Source: Photorhabdus akhurstii
GTDB taxonomy: Bacteria; Pseudomonadota; Gammaproteobacteria; Enterobacterales; Enterobacteriaceae
Reading direction: 5' to 3'
Length of the DNA: 64,000 bases
Assembly: GCF_018448925.1 (NCBI RefSeq)
Contig: NZ_RCWE01000002.1
Span: 406,995 to 470,994 of the forward strand
In this document: piece by piece, positions 37,061-47,300 of the stretch
Layout of the letters: each line of letters begins with the position of its first letter
Numbering within the stretch: the stretch's first letter is position 1
Position numbers and translations under genes: made by a program
Notes under the pieces: generated by a model
Databases searched by the model: none
Seen by the model: the letters and a program-made list of their open reading frames with translations, nothing else
What the model was told of the DNA's origin: nothing

Positions 37061-37081
37061 TAATAGGCCCACTCCACTATA

Positions 37082-37117
37082 TTGGTTAAATTGGTTAAAT
37101 TGGTTAAATTGGTTAAA
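37082..37117. repeat. 9-bp tandem repeat, four perfect copies, upstream of pnf
   Basis: TTGGTTAAA four times in a row, starting 22 bases upstream of the pnf ATG (minus strand: TTTAACCAA). It lies in the cif-pnf gap and has no coding role. Confidence 0.92.
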
Positions 37118-37231
37118 TTTATTACATCTAAGATTTTGATTTACCTAATATTATTTTCGCAATCCTAATATAAACATCTGAATAATACAATTCACTCTGG
37201 TTTACTAAATTTTCTGTCATAATTATCAAGT

Positions 37232-38131
37232 TTAGTTATCAAGTTTAGATTTTAATTTTTCAATATTTTCATAAAAATCATTAACATCATATTCGGTTAA
37301 ATAAATGTCCACGCCTTGATCTCTCTTCATTCTATCTAACTTAACATTAGATACATCTTTATGTATATCAAGCATCTCTGAAATTAACGCTTTCTTTTCA
37401 TCGTCAGATAATAGATTAAATTCATGACTTAACAATATTTTTAGTTTATTAAGATTAACGGGATCTTTTCCTCTGGAATTTAACCAATCTGCTATTTTAA
37501 GGGGAGGCAATGCCCCTTCTCCTAAATCTGATTGATAGATATATCCCACTGTTTCCTGGTCATTGGATGGGAGATCAATTAAAAACATATGCCCTAGTCG
37601 ACGATCATTAACCAATGCAACATAATTTTTTGCACTACTGAATTGATCAACTCTTTCAGCAAATTCATTGCCATCTATTTTTCCTGTCTGGGCCGCTTTT
37701 ACTGGATCAACAGCATGTTCCCCCTCAATCATCAATTTAAATATATTTTGGGCAGATAAACCACAAACGGGCTCAGTAGGATCATAAGGATTTACCCCAA
37801 CTATTTCTTGATAGGATTCAATACCACCGAATTCAGAAACAATTTCATCAATTGCCTTAAATATAGTTGCCAAATCCCGATCAGTGATTTTATCCTGCCA
37901 ATTATCATTCCAAAGTAATTTATTTCCTTTTGGATCATTATGTAATGCGATAATATCATCTATCAATTTTACGGCATTTATATTATGTTTTTTTAACTTT
38001 GATCTATCCTTTGTTCTCGATAAGCCAGTAGAAAGCCCTATTTCCAGATGATTACCGGTTTCTATATTTTCACATGTTTTATCTTTTCCGGCACGAGTTT
38101 CAATTTTTTTTGCAAGGTCGCTGATTGGCAT
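37232..38131 (-). CDS. cif: PVC payload: cycle-inhibiting factor (Cif), ubiquitin/NEDD8 deamidase
   Basis: 299 residues from the ATG at 38131 (GGTGAT upstream). The papain-like Cif core has the Cys-His-Gln triad: C123 in EPVCGLSAQNIF, H181 in RLGHMFLIDLPS and Q200 in GYIYQSDLGEGALP. Cif proteins deamidate Gln40 of NEDD8 and ubiquitin, block cullin-RING ligases and arrest the cell cycle. Cif is a type III effector in E. coli; here it is next to pvc16, so PVC delivery is likely. The leader contains H28-L29-E30-I31. Confidence 0.93.
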   Translation of the reverse strand: MPISDLAKKIETRAGKDKTCENIETGNHLEIGLSTGLSRTKDRSKLKKHNINAVKLIDDIIALHNDPKGNKLLWNDNWQDKITDRDLATIFKAIDEIVSEFGGIESYQEIVGVNPYDPTEPVCGLSAQNIFKLMIEGEHAVDPVKAAQTGKIDGNEFAERVDQFSSAKNYVALVNDRRLGHMFLIDLPSNDQETVGYIYQSDLGEGALPPLKIADWLNSRGKDPVNLNKLKILLSHEFNLLSDDEKKALISEMLDIHKDVSNVKLDRMKRDQGVDIYLTEYDVNDFYENIEKLKSKLDN

Positions 38132-38280
38132 AATATTATCACCCAAGAGTTATAAGTAAGTAATATATAGGCTAAAACACTCCTAGCAACAAGATGTTTT
38201 TATATAAAGCAATCAATAAAAATATTGTTATCTTCTATTACTTACCATTTTATTATGGGTAATTAATTAAGTGATTATTT

Positions 38281-39180
38281 TTAAATGCTAATTAATTTAT
38301 TAGAATCTACTTTATCAACAATAATACCTATGCCATTTATCTTAACAACCGCTTTACGGCTGCTTACCCATCTTGAAAGAATCTCCTTTATTTCAGAACA
38401 ATAGATTGAAAAAGTAATGCCTGAAATCTCAAGAATAATTTTTTCATTTTCTTGCTTATCATTATTGTCTACAACCGATAAGACTGGTTTAGTTATTAGA
38501 TTCACTTTAGTTAGCGCCAAACGCACATCTTCTGTACCACCTAAATCAGTACATAATTCTGCTAACAAAGCTTGGCTTATTTGTGAACTAGTAGGATTCA
38601 ATTTTTGATTCACAGAATGGGAAATCTCCATAACTGGCTCTATTGTATTTTTAATATCTTGAAGTTCTACCGGTGCGGTAACTGAATATAATAGAGAGAG
38701 TCTTGGACGATTACCAAGAGCTTGCCAAAAATTCCCCAAGCTATTTAAATTCTCCTGCGGCGGAATAACTCTGGTGTAAGCACCAGGAATTTTTGGTAAT
38801 TGACGATGATTAATCAATGCGTTCAAAACAGAAGTCATTATTTTTGCGGCTTGATTATCAGGTTGGCTATCTGGGTTACTGCCATCAACTGAGGGTTTAT
38901 TCGAATGCCAGTAAGTAATCAAATAATTATAATTAATATTGACCCACCCAGGTAACAATAAATTAGTTACAGGGTTATAACGCTTTGGTTCAGCAGAGCG
39001 TAATTGCAAATCTTCATGTACATCATAGAGAAATACACTTATTGTCGGCTTCGATGGAATCGAATTTATCTCCGGTAAATCAAAACGAATATCAATATTA
39101 TTTAAATATTGAGATAGAATATCTTTTAATGCGTTATTAACTTCCACAATAGCATTATTAGGTTCAATGATATCTTTCAT
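38281..39180 (-). CDS. pvc16: PVC tube/sheath terminator cap protein Pvc16 (DUF4255)
   Basis: 299 residues with a DUF4255 N-terminal part (AIVEVNNALKDILSQYLNNIDIRFDLPE; PTISVFLYDVHEDLQLRSAEP; NYNYLITYWHSN). It corresponds to Afp16/Pvc16, which caps the distal end of the inner tube and sets particle length with the tape measure. Last structural gene of the cassette, 24 bases after pvc15. The first payload gene begins 149 bases further on. Confidence 0.9.
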   Translation of the reverse strand: MKDIIEPNNAIVEVNNALKDILSQYLNNIDIRFDLPEINSIPSKPTISVFLYDVHEDLQLRSAEPKRYNPVTNLLLPGWVNINYNYLITYWHSNKPSVDGSNPDSQPDNQAAKIMTSVLNALINHRQLPKIPGAYTRVIPPQENLNSLGNFWQALGNRPRLSLLYSVTAPVELQDIKNTIEPVMEISHSVNQKLNPTSSQISQALLAELCTDLGGTEDVRLALTKVNLITKPVLSVVDNNDKQENEKIILEISGITFSIYCSEIKEILSRWVSSRKAVVKINGIGIIVDKVDSNKLISI

Positions 39181-39204
39181 ATCGACTCCAAATTTAATAA
39201 ATAT

Positions 39205-41289
39205 TTAAAAAATTAGTCTACCTGTTTTATTTAATTCGAGAATAACCGCCCGCTCTATATGTTGATGCTCAATTTTTTCACTATTATTGTCTACGGCTAA
39301 TATTGATGCTAATAAAGCAATATTTCTAATATTAGCCCCAGTCAAATCAGCCCGTTTAGCCAAATGGGCAAAATCAATTTCGTCGGATAATTTCAATTGT
39401 TCAGGCCAGATGGTTTGCCACATTTTTCTACGTAATGTTTCGTCAGGATAAGTAAAATGGGTAATAAAGGTAAAACGGCGATTAAAAGCGCTATCCAAAT
39501 GGCTACGGTTATTAGTGGCTAAAATCACCAATCCCGGATAATCCTCCAGCCGTTGTAACAAATAAGAAACTTCAATATTGGCATGTCTGTCCTGAGCCTC
39601 TTTGGTTTCACTACGTTTGCCAAATAGTGCATCGGCTTCATCGAAAAACAGTACCCCGGAATCCGTCTCAGCCAGGTCGAAAATACGAGCAATATTTTTT
39701 TCCGTTTCACCAATATATTTATTCACCACGGTAGAGAGATCGACTTTAATCAAATCAACACCAAGATGCCCGGCAATCACTTCTGCGGCCATTGTTTTTC
39801 CCGTTCCCGATTCACCGTAAAATAGTGCGCTAATACCGGTACCATAGCCTATTTTCTCCTGAAAGCCAGCACTCAAAATCTGGTCACGGTAATTAATTGC
39901 CGCGATAATTTCTTTCAATTGTTGAGCTAATTCATCAGAAACTACTAAGTCATTAAAATTACGCGTTGGCGTTATTCGTTTAGCCAGTTTACCTAAGTTC
40001 TGTTGAGCACGGAAACTTAATGCTTTACGTAAATCTATTTCCTCTAATTGACCATCCGGTTGCCGTAATATTTGATATCGATAAGCTTCTTTTAGAATTA
40101 ATGGCAAGGTTTCTGCGGTAAATGAGAAACGCTGGCACAATTGAGCAATATTAATTCTCTGAGAGGTATTATCCGGTAAATATTCTTTCAACATAGACTC
40201 TTTATCCACCAGCGTAGCTACCGGCATATTAATTTGCACTATTGGCAGATAATTAATCCATATTAATGTATCTCCCGGTTCCACTAAACAAACCACCCGT
40301 AACCTTGGTTGACTCAATAAAACGGATAATGCGTTATTCAATATTTTCTTTTCCTCTGCAAGCAAAGAAAAATTGCGAATTAATAAACAAGCATTATGTA
40401 ACCGTGCTTCTCTCACTGCATCTGCTAACAAATTAACTATTACAGTTGAGTTCTCTTCCTCTGGTAATCGAGCTAAATTCAAGATTAAAGTGCTGATTCT
40501 GTGAAACTCCATAATACTGCTGACTGCTAACTCTCTGGCACTGCCCTGTTTTCCTTTCAGTATCACCAGCGGACGAATTTCATCAGTTTCTTTCAATAAT
40601 ATCTTTTCAAGTGAATGACAAAGGGTTGGTGGATACCAAAGGCGTGAAACAGGATAATACCAATAAGCACAAGTTATTAGGGGAGGCAAAATTACCTGTT
40701 GTCCTGATAAAAAATGCCAAACGGCGCTGTGGGTTAAAAATTGCGTTTGTAACCAAATAGGTTCTTCGTGGTTATTGAGCCGTAATAATTGGTTATTGAT
40801 TAACGGTGCGTGTGGTAAAAAACTGTTTTGCAGGAATTGCCAGTCACTTTGGCGTTGACTAAATAATTCAATTGCTAAAGCAAAATTGGGCCACTGTTTT
40901 TTACTGTTACCATTCAGAGCGGCAAATAATGCATGATAACGACTGTCAAAATGTGGCAATAAACCGAGTAATAAAGCATCACGCTCAAATTCTGTGAGTT
41001 CAAAACGTTCAACCAATAAAGACAATAAATCAGAGGTAAAGTGTTCTTCGGTTTTCGGATGAATAATAATGTCACCTTCCTCAAATAGCCAATGAGGAAA
41101 ACCCTGCGGTTGTGCCAAATATTCCTCTACCTTATCCTCAGTAAGTAAAAAACTCTCCGGTAATAAATCGTACCTTTCCCTCTTTTGATAATAGTAGCGC
41201 TGTAATAACAGATCGATACGTTCCAAATGGGGATAAATCCAATGTAATTCAGCCACCACATAGTGACTATTTTTAAGTAAAGAGTTCAT
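39205..41289 (-). CDS. pvc15: PVC AAA+ ATPase Pvc15
   Basis: 694 residues. The C-terminal AAA+ module is complete: Walker A YGESGTGKT at 491-499, Walker B GVLFFDEADALFGKR near 545-559, and an Arg finger region in SAFNRRFTF. The earlier module is degenerate, with only a vestige of a P-loop (VILKGKQGSAREL near 242-254). Pvc15/Afp15 is needed for particle maturation or payload loading and is not part of the mature particle. Ten bases after pvc14. Confidence 0.93.
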   Translation of the reverse strand: MNSLLKNSHYVVAELHWIYPHLERIDLLLQRYYYQKRERYDLLPESFLLTEDKVEEYLAQPQGFPHWLFEEGDIIIHPKTEEHFTSDLLSLLVERFELTEFERDALLLGLLPHFDSRYHALFAALNGNSKKQWPNFALAIELFSQRQSDWQFLQNSFLPHAPLINNQLLRLNNHEEPIWLQTQFLTHSAVWHFLSGQQVILPPLITCAYWYYPVSRLWYPPTLCHSLEKILLKETDEIRPLVILKGKQGSARELAVSSIMEFHRISTLILNLARLPEEENSTVIVNLLADAVREARLHNACLLIRNFSLLAEEKKILNNALSVLLSQPRLRVVCLVEPGDTLIWINYLPIVQINMPVATLVDKESMLKEYLPDNTSQRINIAQLCQRFSFTAETLPLILKEAYRYQILRQPDGQLEEIDLRKALSFRAQQNLGKLAKRITPTRNFNDLVVSDELAQQLKEIIAAINYRDQILSAGFQEKIGYGTGISALFYGESGTGKTMAAEVIAGHLGVDLIKVDLSTVVNKYIGETEKNIARIFDLAETDSGVLFFDEADALFGKRSETKEAQDRHANIEVSYLLQRLEDYPGLVILATNNRSHLDSAFNRRFTFITHFTYPDETLRRKMWQTIWPEQLKLSDEIDFAHLAKRADLTGANIRNIALLASILAVDNNSEKIEHQHIERAVILELNKTGRLIF

Positions 41290-41298
41290 ATAAACCTT

Positions 41299-42969
41299 TT
41301 AAATATTTTTCCAGTCAATCTGTAAAGGACGATTTAGCCAGGAAAGTTTAGCGATATTTAACGGCCACGGCCAGTCGGCTAATAACAGATCAAATGGCTG
41401 ATGTTGTAGCGTAATTTTGATTTCCTGTTCATCTATCAGCAATTCACCCGGTCGTTGTAAAAACAGTTGGCGGGCATCATTACGGCTCAGTTTTTTCCAG
41501 CCCGGAAGTTGAGTGATAATCGCATCTAACCATTGCTCTATTATCAACTCTTCTTCTGACTCAACAGGGATTGATGGCATATCTTCATCAATCGTTAATC
41601 CGCATAAAACTTTATTCAATATTTTTCTCTCTACCTTCCCCTCTTCATTCCCCCAAATAAGATAGTCCAGGAAATCAACCGCCATAAATTGAGCTTGACG
41701 ATGAATAAATTTTTTCTCCTCAAGTAAATCTAATTGATTAAATAAAGCGGGTAACATCGGCCATAGAATTAATATTCCCGCATTATTTACCTGATATGGA
41801 GAAGTTAAATCTGATTCAGGATATGGCCTGTTAATAGCCCGAGGTTGATTACAATTATTATCTTTAGGGCGAAAATTATCTGGTGTTGATAACATTGGTT
41901 GTTCTTGAAAAGCTTGATACTGATTTAATTGTAGTAAGCTTTTCCGATGCTCTGTAGGTAATTTCTGTAATAGCTCGGTAATCATTGAATTAACCGGATC
42001 TATTTGCTGTAAAGATTGTTCTCTAGGAGTTTGTGTTTCACAACCAAAACGATTGACTAAATTTCTATATTCCTGAATAGAGAGGTGTGTCTTACACAGT
42101 CTTGGAATCCATTCTATTTGCCAAATCGGCTTCAACCATTCATTTAATAAGGTATTTTCAGCGACGATATTCTGGCGAAATAACGTAATAATAGGCACAA
42201 TATCAAGCATACTGCTATCAAATTCAGCCATGATATATGATATCACTTTCATATCTGGTTTAGGTATTTCCTGAGTATTATATCGATAGATATATCCCAA
42301 TCCATTCAATACCAATTGCCAAGAGGTAACTACCTTTCCTTGATGCTGAGATCTATCTATATTCTCCGATAATTTGCAATTAATCGCGGTTAATAAATCT
42401 GGTTGACTGATAGCTAAAAGCCGTTGCAAACTGTGCTCAGATAAGCAACTTTTTGCCAATAATAATGCTAAATTTTTCTCTATTTGCATTAATTGATTAA
42501 TTAAAACTTTAATATTAACGTCAATATTTCTTTTATCTGCTATTACTTTTTCAGAATTTAATTTAACCTCTTTTTGATATAAATACTGGATAAATCCCTC
42601 AATATCAGATAAATCATTACTATGTAATAAAGAGGATTTACCAGTATTCTGGGATATTATTGAATTTTCCGAAATGGTTTTTTCCTTATTATTTTCGCGA
42701 TATTGGCCCAATGCTTTATTTAGTTCAGCATTAAGCCGAATAGGAAACAGAGAATTAAAACTGTTTGAATTAATTTCACCAAGATTCAGCGTTAATTTAT
42801 CTAAATAGATATCCTGACTAGTCGCATGTTTATTAAAGTATAGATTAAGTAATTTACTTACACTGTTCTGATTAAATATGGAACCATGTAATACTTTTTT
42901 AGCCGCCTGTTGATTATTAGCTTCAATAGTAATAGCAATTCGATTTAATAAATTTAGCTCCGAAGTCAT
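41299..42969 (-). CDS. pvc14: PVC tape-measure protein Pvc14
   Basis: 556 residues from ATG 42969 (GGGAG upstream). It is the contractile-injection-system tape-measure family, recognised by the N-terminal LNRIAITIEANNQQAAKKVL, the C-terminal LCGLTIDEDMPSIPVESEEE segment followed by IIEQWLDAIITQLPGWKKL, and by position between the fibre and the ATPase. It is Gln/Asn/Leu-rich and helical. Tape-measure length sets particle length. Confidence 0.85.
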   Translation of the reverse strand: MTSELNLLNRIAITIEANNQQAAKKVLHGSIFNQNSVSKLLNLYFNKHATSQDIYLDKLTLNLGEINSNSFNSLFPIRLNAELNKALGQYRENNKEKTISENSIISQNTGKSSLLHSNDLSDIEGFIQYLYQKEVKLNSEKVIADKRNIDVNIKVLINQLMQIEKNLALLLAKSCLSEHSLQRLLAISQPDLLTAINCKLSENIDRSQHQGKVVTSWQLVLNGLGYIYRYNTQEIPKPDMKVISYIMAEFDSSMLDIVPIITLFRQNIVAENTLLNEWLKPIWQIEWIPRLCKTHLSIQEYRNLVNRFGCETQTPREQSLQQIDPVNSMITELLQKLPTEHRKSLLQLNQYQAFQEQPMLSTPDNFRPKDNNCNQPRAINRPYPESDLTSPYQVNNAGILILWPMLPALFNQLDLLEEKKFIHRQAQFMAVDFLDYLIWGNEEGKVERKILNKVLCGLTIDEDMPSIPVESEEELIIEQWLDAIITQLPGWKKLSRNDARQLFLQRPGELLIDEQEIKITLQHQPFDLLLADWPWPLNIAKLSWLNRPLQIDWKNI

Positions 42970-43001
42970 AAATAGCACTCCCTTTACGATTAATGAACAA
43001 A

Positions 43002-44279
43002 TTAAAGCTTCATAATGAAAGCAAGAATATAATAAGGAACTGTTATTTTATTACTATGGGAATGTTTGCCTGTGTTTTTCACATCAATATCATGATTGTG
43101 TGTCTCTGGACTGTTTCCATTTACAACACCTTTAGATGTGGTCATCCCTGTTGAGTAATAGAGATATCTATTGTTGGTATTATTCGAAGAAGCTACCGCT
43201 CTCTTGTTTGAATCGATCTTATAATAACCATGCTGGGCCATTATCTCTGTGTCAATTATTATTCCACTAAGATGATTGTGATTAGGTATTTGACCAATAG
43301 ATAACGATCTCTCATTTGTTCTGCCATTGATATTTAATGTAGCTTCATCAGAATTAAAACTAAATGATTTACCATCTTTAGGTCCTGAAACTTTAGTATT
43401 ACTTTGCCCTTTAACACCAGAAAAATCCCCGCCTAAAATAAATCGATCGATCAAATTTGGCGTACCATTATTACCATCACACAATGCCCATCCCTCAGGA
43501 ACACTACTACCAGAAAACATCACAATTATTCCTCTGGGGAGTACTTTGTTAGGATCAATACTGACACCTTTATCATCAACCTTAATACCATTACCCGCTT
43601 TAACTTTTACGCCTTTCGTACTCAAGCTTAAACCACTTACACCACTCCAAGCATTACTTGAATTTCCTCCCTCTAATTTCAAATAGAGACCGGTATTATC
43701 AGTTACTACAATACCTCCACCATCCCAACACTTAACAGCTATACCATCTGGCTCAACAGAAATACTGCCTTTATCTTTGGCCTTAACTTCTACTCCATTT
43801 CCATTAACCGAAATACCATCACCATATTTAACCGAAACACCTTTATCATCCACCTTAATACCACCATCAGCCGCAGCCTTGACAGCCACGTCATCTGTAT
43901 TTACAACAATACCTTTACCTTCACCAACAGATATTCCATTGTCTTTATTAATCAGACCACTACCAAGGTCTACAGATAAAATATCTTTTTCTAGTATTAG
44001 CGGAGAAAAGTCTTTACTGGGAATAGTACCCATTTTTAAATTAAGCGTACCATTATCATCCAGTTTCAATCCTGCTCCTGGTCCATTTTGTTGAGGAGCT
44101 TGCCCAGTTGCTTTACGGCCAATATCAGCAATATTAATCAGGTCTGCATAATCAGCTTGTAAAGGAATACTGCCTTCTTTAAAGCGGCTTTTCAAATCAT
44201 CGGTTGATGGCCCCTTTGATTCAATCTTAGTATTTTCTAAATTAACTTCTGAATTTTGCAGATTATATTCTTTTTCCAT
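43002..44279 (-). CDS. pvc13: PVC tail fibre Pvc13 with collar domain
   Basis: 425 residues from ATG 44279. The N-terminal third carries the attachment region. The centre has repeated beta segments (GIKVDDKGVSVKYGDGISV, GNGVEVKAKDKGSISV, GIKVDDKGVSIDPN), as in phage fibre shafts. Then comes a phage tail-collar motif (PEGWALCDGNNGTPNLIDRF) and a His-rich tip (HNHDIDVKNTGKHSHSN). Fibres decide target-cell binding, so this is the part most likely to differ from other PVCs. Confidence 0.9.
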   Translation of the reverse strand: MEKEYNLQNSEVNLENTKIESKGPSTDDLKSRFKEGSIPLQADYADLINIADIGRKATGQAPQQNGPGAGLKLDDNGTLNLKMGTIPSKDFSPLILEKDILSVDLGSGLINKDNGISVGEGKGIVVNTDDVAVKAAADGGIKVDDKGVSVKYGDGISVNGNGVEVKAKDKGSISVEPDGIAVKCWDGGGIVVTDNTGLYLKLEGGNSSNAWSGVSGLSLSTKGVKVKAGNGIKVDDKGVSIDPNKVLPRGIIVMFSGSSVPEGWALCDGNNGTPNLIDRFILGGDFSGVKGQSNTKVSGPKDGKSFSFNSDEATLNINGRTNERSLSIGQIPNHNHLSGIIIDTEIMAQHGYYKIDSNKRAVASSNNTNNRYLYYSTGMTTSKGVVNGNSPETHNHDIDVKNTGKHSHSNKITVPYYILAFIMKL

Positions 44280-44288
44280 TTTTATCAC

Positions 44289-44395
44289 CTTATATTATGA
44301 GCACCATTATATTAATGGTATATCTAAACAATAGTGAAATTTTAAAAACACCATAATGTATGAATAGATGAAACATCTATTTTATGTTGTTAAAA
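44289..44395. other. Short gap between pvc12 and pvc13
   Basis: About 110 AT-rich bases, the longest break inside the structural operon. No gene, terminator or clear promoter is visible. Expression of fibre and later genes therefore still depends on read-through, or on a promoter I cannot see. Confidence 0.35.
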
Positions 44396-47300
44396 TTATC
44401 TTCCATCATAAGTAAAATAAAAACCAAATTTTGCACGTATTTCCCCTTTAATATCTTGAATATCAGATATGTAATTTAGTGATAAAATGAGTGGTTCTTC
44501 GGTGTAAAATAATGCGCCAGAAAGATCCTGATTATCACCTAATATAAATCCATAATAAAATGACCAGCTATTGCCTGCTGGAGGGTCATATAAATTCATC
44601 GCTTTCCATGATAAGTTAATTCCTACTTTTTTTCTTCCTTTAATATGCAATATTTCATCGGTAATAACACCATTCTTATTCTTTTTCACTTTAACGTAGT
44701 AATCTGTCCATGCATTATTGGACTCTAGTACTGTACATTCAGGCCCTATTTGGTTGTTATCAGTTAAAAATACCAGCTTGCCTTTATTATCCACGGGTTG
44801 ACATAAAAATTCTGAGACAGCAATGGCTTTATCATTCTCTTTAATAAGGTCAACATCTACCCGTACTGCCCTTTTAGTATAAGGCACATATAATAACTGA
44901 TTATTTTTTATAACCTCTTCGCTCCATTGATCGCCTGATTCACCAATCACTTCAATACGTTGCTTTTCCGTGGCAATTCGCATACTGCCAATACCTGTTG
45001 CAACGGAAGGCAATCTTCCCAGAGTTAAAGTTTCTAGAATATGGTATGCCTCATCCCCTAAAGGAGCATCATTGTTTTGCCAGCGTTTATAGGTATTGGC
45101 AAAATCTTCAAAATGTTTTGGTGATAACCAATGAATAACCATCGAAATATGCGCGGGAAATTCAGCGAGAATCTCCGATTTTACCCAAGATTCCAGTTTG
45201 TAAGAGTCAACTCTGTTATTCTCAATTAATTGATGATTCACTACCACGCTGACCACAAATGAAAAACGATCAGCCAAAGCATATTTTTCACTGGAGAAAT
45301 ACCAGCGATAGCGCCAGGCTTCTGCCTCAGTTGGAAAATTATCCCGTGAATCTTCATTCCGTTTAATTAATATCTTGCCTTGGATGCGATCAAATTTAAT
45401 TACGCGCGCTTTAAGTTCATATTCGGATCGCGTTTTTTTACCAACTGTACGAATTAACGCTTTTTTGAATGGCCTGGAAGGTGTAATGGCATATTTCAGA
45501 GTTATTTCGTCATTTTCTTCAATCATGGCAGGGAAAGGGCTTTGAGCACTGGAAGTGATCCAACGTTCATCTTCCGTATTATTTTGGTATGCTGCGTCGG
45601 CATAAACCAATTGATAATCCATATCTTCCAACCATATTGGGCTGTTTTGCCAGCGCAGTTTATCTTGTTCAAATGCGACTAATACTCTTGCCAAATTATG
45701 TTTCAGATCCGTGCTGTTACGCATGCTAAGGGAAAATATCTCCCCTGACACCTCTGTGATCATCTGGCCTCGCAATGTAAATTCCCTATCACCTTCAATG
45801 ATAATTAAATTGATCACCTGGCCTTGCAATAACCGGCCTGTTGTATCTTTTTGTGTAATTCTTAACTGTTCATCTTCAACCACCAAAGAATCGGGCTTTT
45901 GCGGAGTATCGAATTGGATATCAGGTTTTACCGGCAGTAATTGACGATGTTCAATTAAATAGAAAGGCAAATTAGCCAGATTGGGAATATCACTGAAACA
46001 TTCCCCGCCCAAACCCAATCGAGCAGCAATCCGTTTTTGCAATGCTGATACTTTATCAATCCGAATATTATTACGTTGATAGTTCAGTTCCGGTTGTTGG
46101 GCTAAATAACCGCGTTGAGTGTTCAGAAAATCCCGAAAATCAAGAGTGAGGGGTCTGGCAGCAAGTTCAGCGCCAAAATAACCTAATAGGTGATCCAAGA
46201 TTGTCAGCTCTTTTATATAATTTGGCTTCTGAATATCATTACCAATATCGATTTGTGAATCGCGGCTTAGTTTTGCGATTAAGTCAGGAATGATCTGTTG
46301 ATGAACTCTATGGCTGACCGTATTCGCCTTAAAAGGCCATTGTACACCATATACCCTATTTCCCCGTTGTTTAAACGCCAATAGTTTTGGCAATAAGGCA
46401 AGTTCAGCACAGCCATTAGCTAACAGTTGTTCAAAAGGCAGCATAAATTGGTGTAACTGTAGTTGTTGTAAGGTATGTTTATTAGTCTGCAATCCATAAC
46501 AAGCGGGTAATTTATTGCTTGCCGGGTAATAATCCCGCACTTTACGATGTTTACCCCAGTTCAATAATTCTGGTTTCGTATTAATCAACGGTTCTGTGAT
46601 GAGCTTTTTCTCTATATCTTCCCTAGAAACTGTAACTTTCACACCACCTTTGGCGATAATAGTCAATGGGCTGTCTGATGAAGCCATCAATGCTAAAGGA
46701 TCTTCGCCCCATAATCTGGGATAATAATGTTCTTTAATAATTTTCCAAGACCAATTATCACCCGATAGCGGAGAAATAATACTAGCATCATATTTCTCCT
46801 TATCTAGTTCCAACCGGGTTACACCTTGAACACCTTTAATCGCCAATAATTGGTTAACCAAATGGCTTAAGTTTAATACCATAGCGCCGTTGTAATCTCT
46901 GATGGGCGGTAATTGAGGCATCCAACCGTGATGCAAATAAGGCCCATCAAAAATTTCTTCATTACTGTAACCCATCTCTTTCATTGCTTGGGTGGTATAA
47001 CGTAGCGGTTTTTCAATTATCGTTTGTTCCGCTGTCATATAAATTTGGGCGAATATGTCAGCGATATCTTTAACATCATCATCAAGCTGAATATCGATCT
47101 TCAATGGTAAATCAACGGGTTGTAGCCAGATAATTTTACTCACCCATTCTCCCAAATTACGATTATCTTTCAGGAAAGCATTAAGTTTCTCTTGAGCCAA
47201 CTTATTATCGGCCTGAGTTTCCCGACCAGGCAGCAAATAAAGCCAATAATTTCCTCTTAATGTTAATCGTTCGCTATCTGAATTGGGGATTTGAGTAAAA

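Noticed and set aside
37232-38131. Cif as a type III secretion effector in this genome segment
   Set aside because: No type III genes are nearby; the gene follows pvc16 in the same direction, so PVC delivery is the better reading.
43327-44094. Two long plus-strand frames opposite the fibre gene pvc13
   Set aside because: Low-complexity Thr/Pro/Leu translations are mirror products of the Gly/Asp/Val repeats on the real strand.
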